Positions 1 through 5,478 of a stretch of DNA of 5,697 nt are shown in pieces (within the stretch, counting starts at the first letter, position 1; every line of letters begins with the position of its first letter). Source of the stretch: Candidatus Methanolliviera sp. GoM_oil (lineage in GTDB: Archaea; Halobacteriota; Methanoliparia; Methanoliparales; Methanoliparaceae); NCBI GenBank assembly GCA_902158735.1, contig CABGHG010000118.1:1-5697 (forward strand). The letters are read 5' to 3'. Below the pieces are notes generated by a model, which ran no database searches, was not told the DNA's origin, and saw nothing but the letters and a program-made list of their open reading frames with translations. The position numbers and the translations under genes are program-made.

Positions 1-1161
1 GGTTAAAGGAGGAGCAAGAACGCTCAATAGAACGAAACCAATCACCGCGCCTGCAACTATTACCGCGGGATAGTAATACCGGTTCAGATCCCTGCGGTTC
101 ATCTCCTTTGATACGATGTACATCAACACGAGGACAATGATCGCAGTAATAGACGTGGTAACGTGCAGCAGCGAATAATTCCCTGAGAATCCGGATTCCG
201 TGTGTATCCACGGCAGTATCAGAAGCGCCTCCAGTCCGAATGCAATTGCCCCAACTATGGTTATGTACTCGGTTGAGCTGCCCTTGATGTGTTCGGCGAT
301 GCAGATGATGATCGCTGAGAGCATTATGATCAGACCAAAGAGTATCGCGCCTGTCCAGCAGAGTTGATATGCCGCATACGCAAGACCAGCCAGAGTGGCA
401 TAGAGAAGTGGGTACTTGATGGCGCGCCAGTTTTTGTTCAGGTCGCTGAATGAGAGGTTCTGAGTGCGTGCGCTTCTGAGCGCGAGCATTAAAAACAGAA
501 TGGTTGCAGTGGAAAAAAGAGTCTCTGCGACATGGTGATCGGTAAATCCGAGCAACGATCTGGATAGGAACTGTCCAGGGAGTGTTGCGATGATCAATGC
601 TGCGAGAATCCCTGTGCCGCGATTGTGCAGGTGTTTGCCGATGAAATATACCGGGATGACCACGAGCGCGCCAAGAACTGTCGGGAAATACGCTCCGACG
701 GTGTTGACAAGATGCGTGCTGGGCTGCCCGAATCCGAGAACGATCGATATGAAGGCGATCGCATGGTCATAAAGCGGACCGTAGTGCTGAAAATGCCCAT
801 AAGGAAATTCTGTAAATGCGTCATACGTCAGGGTATGCGGATAATTATGTAGTATGTAATCAACGATTCTCATGTGGTACCACGGGTCGTTTCCACCGAA
901 TCTGACCGTGCCGTCTGTGAGAAAGACGCTCTTGTACGGGAGTACGGCGCGGATATAAAGCGCTATTGCAAAGATGATTGTGAGCAGCGCGCCATAAGGG
1001 GCGCTTGATTTCAACCGTTCAATCAACGGACGTTGGGTTTCAGCAGGTTGGCGGGCATGTTGTGGAAGTGGGTGTTCTGGCTCTGCAATTTCTTTTTTGC
1101 TGATTTTCTGCCCTTTTCCTCTCTTCACAGATTCGTTTTGTTTGTTCTTCTTTCCAGCCAA
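1..1161 (-). CDS. aglB: AglB/STT3 oligosaccharyltransferase, N-terminal 387 residues (3' end outside window)
   Basis: Catalytic subunit of archaeal N-glycosylation: a membrane protein that moves a glycan from a dolichyl-phosphate carrier to Asn in Asn-X-Ser/Thr sequons on the outer face. Reading the minus strand gives one open frame to the window edge. A Lys/Gln-rich cytosolic tail (about 1-55) is followed by a first membrane segment (about 57-75). The STT3-type first acidic motif GGNDPWYHMR lies at 89-98 (Asp92 is the predicted metal ligand). The second motif, GFTDHHVAE, lies at 205-213 (Asp208, His210). Many more hydrophobic segments follow. The WWDYG motif and C-terminal globular domain would lie beyond position 1. 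The start is TTG (complement of 1159-1161): it is the only plausible start after an in-frame stop just upstream, and GAGGTG sits 8 bases before it. No ATG is usable, because the nearby ATG is in another frame that soon stops. G+C is high (57% in a 60-base sample). It is transcribed away from the glycosyltransferase cluster. Identification is firm; AglB paralog type cannot be assigned. Confidence 0.93.
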   Translation of the reverse strand, partial: MAGKKNKQNESVKRGKGQKISKKEIAEPEHPLPQHARQPAETQRPLIERLKSSAPYGALLTIIFAIALYIRAVLPYKSVFLTDGTVRFGGNDPWYHMRIVDYILHNYPHTLTYDAFTEFPYGHFQHYGPLYDHAIAFISIVLGFGQPSTHLVNTVGAYFPTVLGALVVIPVYFIGKHLHNRGTGILAALIIATLPGQFLSRSLLGFTDHHVAETLFSTATILFLMLALRSARTQNLSFSDLNKNWRAIKYPLLYATLAGLAYAAYQLCWTGAILFGLIIMLSAIIICIAEHIKGSSTEYITIVGAIAFGLEALLILPWIHTESGFSGNYSLLHVTTSITAIIVLVLMYIVSKEMNRRDLNRYYYPAVIVAGAVIGFVLLSVLAPPLT

Positions 1162-1169
1162 TGAATATA

Positions 1170-1175
1170 CACCTC
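1170..1175 (-). promoter_or_regulatory. Shine-Dalgarno site of aglB
   Basis: The minus strand reads GAGGTG, a good match to the archaeal anti-Shine-Dalgarno core, with 8 bases before the TTG codon. It decides the non-ATG start of aglB. Confidence 0.75.
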
Positions 1176-1200
1176 GGGATTCATGTTTGCTACAGATGAA

Positions 1201-1210
1201 TTAAATAGTT
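1201..1210 (-). promoter_or_regulatory. Possible TATA box of aglB
   Basis: The minus strand reads AACTATTTAA about 40 bases before the TTG start. An archaeal TATA box fires roughly 25 bases downstream, which would give a short leader that still contains the GAGGTG site. No clear BRE was recognised. The call rests on position and AT-richness only. Confidence 0.4.
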
Positions 1211-1235
1211 TGGGTATCGTTATAACACCCGTCTG

Positions 1236-1367
1236 ATGATCTACTATAATCTCGAGAATCGGGTTTCAAGAAATACAGCTTCTACTGATTTAAATGGTCT
1301 GGTTGAAAAGGGGGTTATAAAACGGATCGGCGAGGGAAAGAGAAGTGCAAGATATCCACTCAAATGA
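1236..1367 (+). pseudogene. Remnant of a Fic-type protein C-terminal winged-helix domain
   Basis: This short frame (ATG to TGA, 43 codons) encodes a helix-turn-helix and wing: VSRNTASTDLNGLVEKG (10-26) followed by VIKRIGEGKRSARYPL (27-42). The pattern of a Ser-Arg-Asn-Thr-Ala recognition helix, then 'LVEKG', then 'IGxGK...RY' is what I know from the C-terminal DNA-binding tail of Fic/DOC-family proteins and related transcriptional regulators. The open frame extends only to about 1209, where an in-frame TAG occurs. No Fic catalytic motif (HPFxxGNGR) can be read upstream, and that space is the aglB promoter. No ribosome binding site precedes the ATG. I therefore read it as the 3' end of a gene whose body was lost. 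A tiny functional DNA-binding protein is possible but less likely. Confidence 0.55.
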
Positions 1368-1377
1368 TATGCAGAAA

Positions 1378-1421
1378 TTGTGCATATTGTGCAAAAATTG
1401 TGCAAAAATTGTGCAAAAAAA
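1378..1421 (+). repeat. Tandem repeat, TTGTGCAAAAA unit (about four copies)
   Basis: Three consecutive 11-base units start at 1387, 1398 and 1409 with the word TTGTGCAAAAA. A degenerate 9-base first unit (TTGTGCATA) starts at 1378, and the last unit has extra A bases. The array begins right after the Fic remnant. It does not look like a CRISPR, because there are no spacers. Possible roles are a regulator binding array or simple slippage expansion; nothing in the sequence decides between them. Confidence 0.8.
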
Positions 1422-1482
1422 TGTAGTGGTCAGCTGGACGCATAACAACGCGATTGACATAAACGACATCGGTAGGGAATAC

Positions 1483-1544
1483 AACCACAGAGGACACAGA
1501 GGGACACAGAGGATCGATTTAAAAACTCTGTGCTCTCTGTGGTT
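1483..1544. repeat. CACAGAG-type palindromic repeat (REP/MITE-like)
   Basis: The left arm AACCACAGAGGACACAGAG (1483-1501) pairs with the right arm CTCTGTGCTCTCTGTGGTT (1526-1544) at 17 of 19 positions, around a 24-base loop. CACAGAG occurs three times forward (1486, 1495, 1505) and twice inverted (1526, 1535). From memory, the 'AACCACAGAGGACACAGAG' family is a dispersed intergenic repeat in many bacteria and archaea, often mis-annotated as small proteins containing NHRGHRG. No transposase is nearby, so any mobility would be in trans. As RNA it would form a strong hairpin. Confidence 0.85.
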
Positions 1545-1591
1545 AAATCCGGTGGCTTTTACCGCTTGTGTGGGATCAATTCAACCACAAC

Positions 1592-1607
1592 AAAATTGTG
1601 CAAAAAA
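1592..1607 (+). repeat. Second copy of the 16-bp word AAAATTGTGCAAAAAA
   Basis: Identical over 16 bases to 1405-1420, the end of the tandem array. The two copies bracket the 171 bases that contain the CACAGAG palindrome. They could be a target duplication from insertion of that element, or two copies of the same binding site. The flanking bases differ on both sides. Confidence 0.75.
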
Positions 1608-1635
1608 CAAGAAATAAGCTGGAAGTGTAGATGAC

Positions 1636-1642
1636 GAGATGA
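1636..1642 (+). promoter_or_regulatory. Shine-Dalgarno site of the family 2 glycosyltransferase
   Basis: GAGATGA matches the archaeal GAGGTGA core at six of seven bases, 6 bases before the ATG at 1649. It supports that start. Confidence 0.6.
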
Positions 1643-1648
1643 CCAATT

Positions 1649-2563
1649 ATGTTAGTATCAGTAATAACCTGCTCGCATCGATTCGATAGGTATCCGGATC
1701 TGGTGGATGCCATCGAAAGCCTGGTTGACCAGACGTATAAGGATCTGGAGCTTATCGTGGTTGTCGATGGGGATGAAGCGCTGTATGATCAGATTATGAA
1801 AGATGGCGTTCCCGCGGATAAAGTGATATCAAATGAGACGAACGTGGGGCTTTCCGAAAGCAGGAATCGTGGGGTGGATGTTGCATCAGGCGAGGTGATT
1901 GTATTCTTTGATGATGATGCGGTTGCGGACCGGGACTGGATCAAGGAACTTGTGCGCATGTATGATGAGTACGATGCGATAGCAGCGGGCGGGAAAATTG
2001 TGCCGCTCTGGATCGGAGGGAAGATGAATTTCCTGCCTGAAGAGTATTACTGGTTGATCGGTGCGACACACAGGGGGTTTGCAGAGGGGATAACAGAGGT
2101 CAGGAACACGTTTGGGTCAAATATCAGTTTCAGGACGGAGGTGCTGGACGCGCTCGGGGGTTTTCGAGGAGAGATGGGTGTTCGTGGGAGCGGCGCGCTG
2201 CAAGGGGAGGAGACTGAGATGTGCGCGCGGATGAAGGGACAGTTTGGGAAGGGTGTTATGTATAATCCTGATGCGATTGTTCATCACAAGATCGTTTCAG
2301 CGCGCACGAAAGTCACGTTTCTTATGAGGCGCGCGTTCTGGCAGGGCTACTCCAAGAGGATGATTGCGGAGATGGGATATTCGATGGATGTGGAAGGCGA
2401 TTTTCTCCGGGATCTGGTGTACGTGGGGGTTTTTGGGAGGGTTAAGGAGATTTTGCGGTTTAAAATTGTTCCGGCGGTACAGATTTTCTTTCTGGGGCTG
2501 TTTACTGCTACGGTATTTCTTGGTTATATGTACAGATATATGAATCATCCGGGGCGAGAATGA
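1649..2563 (+). CDS. Family 2 glycosyltransferase (GT-A fold) with C-terminal membrane anchor
   Basis: Likely adds one sugar from a nucleotide-sugar donor to a dolichyl-phosphate-linked glycan on the cytoplasmic face of the membrane. The 304 residues start with the typical family 2 strand LVSVITCSHRFDRYPDL (2-18). The nucleotide-binding Asp is in VVVDGD (37-42), then NVGLSESRNRGV (65-76) and the metal-binding DxD motif as FFDDDAVADRDWI (86-98). The acceptor-side region has GSNISFRTEVLDALGGF (156-172) and the probable catalytic acid in GEETE (186-190). One hydrophobic segment near the C-terminus (about 272-295) should tether it to the membrane. Length and layout resemble archaeal AglG-like enzymes, but the sugar cannot be read from sequence. 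It is the first gene of the rightward series; its stop overlaps the ATG of the following remnant (ATGATG). G+C is high (58-60% in two 60-base samples), like aglB and unlike the genes beyond 2825. Confidence 0.9.
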   Translation: MLVSVITCSHRFDRYPDLVDAIESLVDQTYKDLELIVVVDGDEALYDQIMKDGVPADKVISNETNVGLSESRNRGVDVASGEVIVFFDDDAVADRDWIKELVRMYDEYDAIAAGGKIVPLWIGGKMNFLPEEYYWLIGATHRGFAEGITEVRNTFGSNISFRTEVLDALGGFRGEMGVRGSGALQGEETEMCARMKGQFGKGVMYNPDAIVHHKIVSARTKVTFLMRRAFWQGYSKRMIAEMGYSMDVEGDFLRDLVYVGVFGRVKEILRFKIVPAVQIFFLGLFTATVFLGYMYRYMNHPGRE

Positions 2564-2824
2564 TGAATAAAACGATTAAAGTGGTTCCTAATGGTGTGAA
2601 TACATCCCAGTTTAAGATGATGAACCGGGAAAAACAAAAAACATGGGTGGCGCATACATTCGGAGTTGATCCGAGTCCGGATCTGAACATAATAAACACA
2701 GGAAGACTTTCGCATGAAAAAGGCATCTCGTATCTGATCGAAGCACTTGAATACCTTCCACGACCACGAGGTTGTTTCTTATGGGGGATGGGGTGCAGCA
2801 AGCAAAGGTGTGCAGGCGGTTTAT
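2560..2824 (+). pseudogene. Internal fragment of a family 4 glycosyltransferase, frameshifted
   Basis: The frame opens with an ATG overlapping the stop of the preceding gene, but the protein starts in the middle of a GT-B enzyme. IKVVPNGVNTSQF (6-18) is the inter-domain hinge that family 4 enzymes normally reach after about 150-200 residues, and NTGRLSHEKGISYLIEAL (46-63) is the start of the nucleotide-sugar-binding domain. The whole acceptor domain is missing. After LEYLP (63-67) the frame goes wrong. Removing one base (C2761) continues it as LPDHEVVSYGGWG and on to position 2824, where the next gene begins. The E-x7-E donor-binding motif is absent, so the fragment is cut at both ends and should be inactive. 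The right part (2761-2820) has 58% G+C, like the family 2 gene and unlike the gene it abuts. I read it as the leftover of an older gene interrupted by the incoming cassette. Confidence 0.8.
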
Positions 2825-3889
2825 ATGGGTAACGTAGGGATATTTTTACCAAAAATAGATGGGATAGGTGGTGTTGAGAGAGTGGCTTATATCTTAGCAA
2901 GAGATCTGGGCGTGGACATATACACATCTTGGGCTCGAGATGACCTTGACCGGTATTTCCCCGGGATAACTAAACACATAATCAATGTATCTAAAAATGA
3001 TAGCAAATCATCTATTTTATCTATGATTAGAGATTTTAGGTCATTGCAAAACACAGTCGACCTCATGATATACTCATATCCGCGAAGCATATACCTCAGT
3101 GCAATTCGGAGAGATATACCATATCTATATTATCTGGGTGGTATACCGCATCACTTTTACTTAACTGCGCAGGAACATAAACGATATCTGGGAAAAAAGT
3201 CTTTAATGCAGTATGCAGATAAGATGATCTGGAAAGAATTTACTAGAGGATTGGATAATCAACGAGTAATTGCCAACAGCGAAATGGTAGCTGCGATATA
3301 TCAAAACATTACTGGAAGTCGGGTTAAAGATATGATTTACCCACCCATAGATGTCGATCAGTATAGATTTAGATCTTCCGAGGATTATTATCTATCGGTA
3401 ACTCGTTTTGAAGCGTATAAAAGGATAGATTGGCAGATAGAAGCATTTAGAGGTGCGAACGAAAAATTAGTTATTATTGGCACTGGTCCACTATATGGAG
3501 TTTACTCTGAATACATAAAGAAGCATAGGATAAATAATATTACCCTACTGAATGCACTTCCGCAGGATGAATTGATAGACTATTATTCGAGATGTAAGGC
3601 GTTTATTTTCACCCCTTATAAGGAACATTTTGGGATGACCCCTCTTGAAGCAATGGCTTCGGGTAAACCCGTTATTTCTGTGCGGGAGGGCGGTCCCCTT
3701 GAGTATGTAGTGGAGGGTGTAAATGGATTCTATTTTGATACCGTTTCTGAGTTGCAACGTAAAATATGTACACTCTCGGCTGAGAAACTTGAGAGTATGA
3801 AGCATGAATGTATGAAAACTGCTGAGAAGTTCGATACTTCGGTATTTATCAAAAAATTTGGTGAATTGCTAAAAGAATATGGCGATTAA
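2825..3889 (+). CDS. Family 4 glycosyltransferase (GT-B fold)
   Basis: Retaining sugar transferase expected to act in the cytoplasm on a lipid-linked or surface glycan. The 354 residues are a normal full length. The N-terminal domain has the Gly-rich loop in GIFLPKIDGIGGVERVAYIL (5-24). The hinge has RVIANSEMVAAIYQ (147-160) and YPPIDVDQYRF (172-182). The donor domain opens with SVTRFEAYKRIDWQIEAF (191-208), where Arg and Lys are the usual phosphate-contacting residues. The E-x7-E signature is EHFGMTPLEAMASGKPV (267-283, Glu267 and Glu275), followed by REGGPLEYVVEGVNGF (287-302). The ATG at 2825 is chosen over an in-frame TTG at 2747 because the family homology starts exactly there, while the 26 upstream residues belong to the preceding remnant. 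GGCGGT, 4 bases upstream, is a weak ribosome site. G+C drops to 33-38% in 60-base samples. The sugar and linkage are unknown. Confidence 0.92.
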   Translation: MGNVGIFLPKIDGIGGVERVAYILARDLGVDIYTSWARDDLDRYFPGITKHIINVSKNDSKSSILSMIRDFRSLQNTVDLMIYSYPRSIYLSAIRRDIPYLYYLGGIPHHFYLTAQEHKRYLGKKSLMQYADKMIWKEFTRGLDNQRVIANSEMVAAIYQNITGSRVKDMIYPPIDVDQYRFRSSEDYYLSVTRFEAYKRIDWQIEAFRGANEKLVIIGTGPLYGVYSEYIKKHRINNITLLNALPQDELIDYYSRCKAFIFTPYKEHFGMTPLEAMASGKPVISVREGGPLEYVVEGVNGFYFDTVSELQRKICTLSAEKLESMKHECMKTAEKFDTSVFIKKFGELLKEYGD

Positions 3890-3914
3890 TTGAACATATC
3901 GACTAAATTATATA

Positions 3915-3920
3915 GGGTGA
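3915..3920 (+). promoter_or_regulatory. Shine-Dalgarno site of the GT-B-like gene
   Basis: GGGTGA with 4 bases before the ATG at 3925; GGTGA matches the archaeal anti-Shine-Dalgarno. It lies in a 35-base gap after the previous stop. The AT-rich TTATATA just before it is too close to the start to serve as a TATA box for this gene unless the transcript were leaderless, which the ribosome site argues against. Confidence 0.6.
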
Positions 3921-3924
3921 ATAT

Positions 3925-5478
3925 ATGTGGCAAAGAAGTAAAAATGCGGAACGAGAAGAAATATATGGAAGGATCAATAAAGAATTTGGGGCATGGAAAG
4001 AGTCTCTTTATTATGGGTTGTACGATTTAATCAATAGAGATGCCATATTTTCAAAGTTGCCGTACCTGTTGGAAGATAGGAGAAAAATAAGTCCTTTCGA
4101 TGGCCAATTAAATTTTTTGAAAGGCGTGTTCATACTCCCTGCCCTGTTTTTCTGGAGGTTATTTTTGATAAGGCTTGAAGATGAGTATTACAAAGTCAAA
4201 TACCCAAATGTGCGTACACTTCGGGATGTGGAAAATGAAGATTTCGATTACCTGTTCGTCCTCAACACTACAGACCACACAATCACAGCTTTACCAGTTC
4301 TGGAAAGCATGGATGATAAAGCGAAAAGTTTGGTTGTTACGTTTAAAGGGGTGTATGCAAGATACAAAGATGATTTTGATGCACTAAAAAACACAAAAAT
4401 CATATTTTTTGAATATGAATTAAAAAACCTGCCATTAGTAAAATATTTAACAATTATTAAAGAATCAAAAGGGAAATTTGGGTTACTGGAATCTCAAAGT
4501 GTGGAGGATGATGTCAAACGGCTAATAGATATCGATAAAAATTTCATAAAATTTCATCTGAAAACCGAGTTGATCCAGTATTATTTCTTCGAGAAGGTTT
4601 TCAACACGTTTGATTTGAAGGGTGCAGTTTCAATCGTTTTTACCACGGCATTTGAGTTGTGTAAAGAGCGAGGGATACCAACATTTGTTCTGCAGCATGG
4701 AATCGGTGGGAAAGGGCACGGTCACCCGTATGTGTCAGATTATTGGTTTACTCTTGATGAGGTATCTAAAGATTCATTAGATGAATGGCTTGACCATACC
4801 GTTAACGTTCTGGCACTGGGCTCGCCGAGATATGAGTATTTTAAAAACCATATAGAGTTACAAAGAATAAAGAATACAAAATTCAATAAAAAAATCAGTA
4901 AGTTAAAATACAAAAAGAATGTTACCTATATTTCTCAGGGGGCAATGTATGATACTCAAATGACATTCTGCGCATTGAAGAAGCTCAGGACTGAATTATC
5001 TGGTGATGTGAATATGATCATTAAATTGCACCCACGAGAAAATTTAAACGAATCAAATGTAAAGAATGAGATGGAGAAAATTCTCACACGAGAAGAATTG
5101 CGGAACACTATGCTTATACGGGGTGAAGCGGACTTCTATGAAATACTGGCGAATTCGGATGTTGTAATAGCAGCAACGTCTACTGGGATGCAGGAAGCGA
5201 TTGCTTGTGATATTCCTGTACTTCAGGTAAACTTTACAGGGGCTCCCTATCTAAAAGCGTATGACCTCTCATCGTTTGGATGGCGGAAAGCGGTCGACGA
5301 TCCGAGCGTTATGGTTAATGAGGTGTTATCACTATTGAGTAGTAAGAAGAACTGCAGAGAAGTGATTGAAAAACAGAAGTGGCTGAAAAACAGAATGTTT
5401 AAGAACTTTGACAACTGTGGCGAGGTTATTGCAGAAACAATAATAGGTATAGTCGAGAAGAATAGCAGCAGTCAATGA
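3925..5478 (+). CDS. Unclassified GT-B-like surface-glycan transferase, 517 residues
   Basis: I do not recognise an exact family. The C-terminal half looks like the GT-B enzymes of capsule and wall polymers (CDP-glycerol glycerophosphotransferase or polysialyltransferase-like). It has PTFVLQHGIGGKGHGHPYVS (252-271), LALGSPRYEYF (296-306), NVTYISQG (332-339), IIKLHPRE (365-372), then ADFYEILANSDVVIAATSTG (402-421) and MQEAIACDIPVLQVNF (422-437). KLHPRE and the Ser-Thr-Gly before an Ala-rich helix are the usual nucleotide-phosphate contacts in that superfamily. The N-terminal half is less typical: a hydrophobic stretch (about 65-83), suggesting membrane association, and a possible Rossmann strand DYLFVLNTTDHT (108-119). 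No signal peptide is seen. Its stop overlaps the start of the cytidylyltransferase gene by ATGA, implying coupled translation. By that context it may transfer a CMP-activated nonulosonic acid, which is inference. G+C is very low (25% in the 4441-4500 sample), pointing to acquisition. Confidence 0.75.
   Translation: MWQRSKNAEREEIYGRINKEFGAWKESLYYGLYDLINRDAIFSKLPYLLEDRRKISPFDGQLNFLKGVFILPALFFWRLFLIRLEDEYYKVKYPNVRTLRDVENEDFDYLFVLNTTDHTITALPVLESMDDKAKSLVVTFKGVYARYKDDFDALKNTKIIFFEYELKNLPLVKYLTIIKESKGKFGLLESQSVEDDVKRLIDIDKNFIKFHLKTELIQYYFFEKVFNTFDLKGAVSIVFTTAFELCKERGIPTFVLQHGIGGKGHGHPYVSDYWFTLDEVSKDSLDEWLDHTVNVLALGSPRYEYFKNHIELQRIKNTKFNKKISKLKYKKNVTYISQGAMYDTQMTFCALKKLRTELSGDVNMIIKLHPRENLNESNVKNEMEKILTREELRNTMLIRGEADFYEILANSDVVIAATSTGMQEAIACDIPVLQVNFTGAPYLKAYDLSSFGWRKAVDDPSVMVNEVLSLLSSKKNCREVIEKQKWLKNRMFKNFDNCGEVIAETIIGIVEKNSSSQ

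Larger units (their letters stand above)
1368..1648. other. Gene-free spacer between the Fic remnant and the family 2 glycosyltransferase
   Basis: About 280 bases with no supported gene. Contents, left to right: the TTGTGCAAAAA array, a 60-base unstructured stretch, the CACAGAG palindrome, a second copy of the 16-base repeat word and the ribosome binding site of the next gene. The most TATA-like string ahead of the glycosyltransferase operon is TTTAAAAA at 1518-1525. It lies inside the loop of the palindrome, about 125 bases before the start codon, so it is only a weak promoter candidate. Confidence 0.6.

Noticed and set aside
594..824. Minus-strand 76-codon frame
   Set aside because: It is an out-of-frame shadow of aglB, whose own frame carries the DxD and TDHH motifs through this stretch.
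590..852. Plus-strand frames of 60-75 codons
   Set aside because: They lie antisense to the well-supported aglB frame on the minus strand.
1315..1322. TTATAAAA as a TATA box for the glycosyltransferase operon
   Set aside because: It lies within the Fic remnant more than 300 bases before the family 2 start and would need a long leader running through the repeats; no support beyond AT content.
1378..1421. Possible CRISPR array
   Set aside because: The units are only 11 bases and directly adjacent, with no spacers and no cas genes.
1290..1484. 64-codon minus-strand frame with a Cys/Phe-rich sequence
   Set aside because: It runs antisense through the tandem repeat and the Fic remnant; its hydrophobic look comes from translating the repeats.
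1345..1617. 90-codon frame containing NHRGHRGTQR and a Cys/Lys-rich start
   Set aside because: It is a translation of the TTGTGCAAAAA array plus the CACAGAG palindrome; this NHRGHRG peptide is a known type of spurious product of that repeat, and no ribosome site precedes it.
2747..2824. In-frame TTG start extending the family 4 glycosyltransferase by 26 residues
   Set aside because: Those residues continue the upstream remnant after its frameshift, while family homology begins with the Met at 2825.
2508..2927. 139-codon minus-strand frame
   Set aside because: It is antisense to the end of the family 2 gene, the remnant and the start of the family 4 gene, with no recognisable domain or ribosome site.
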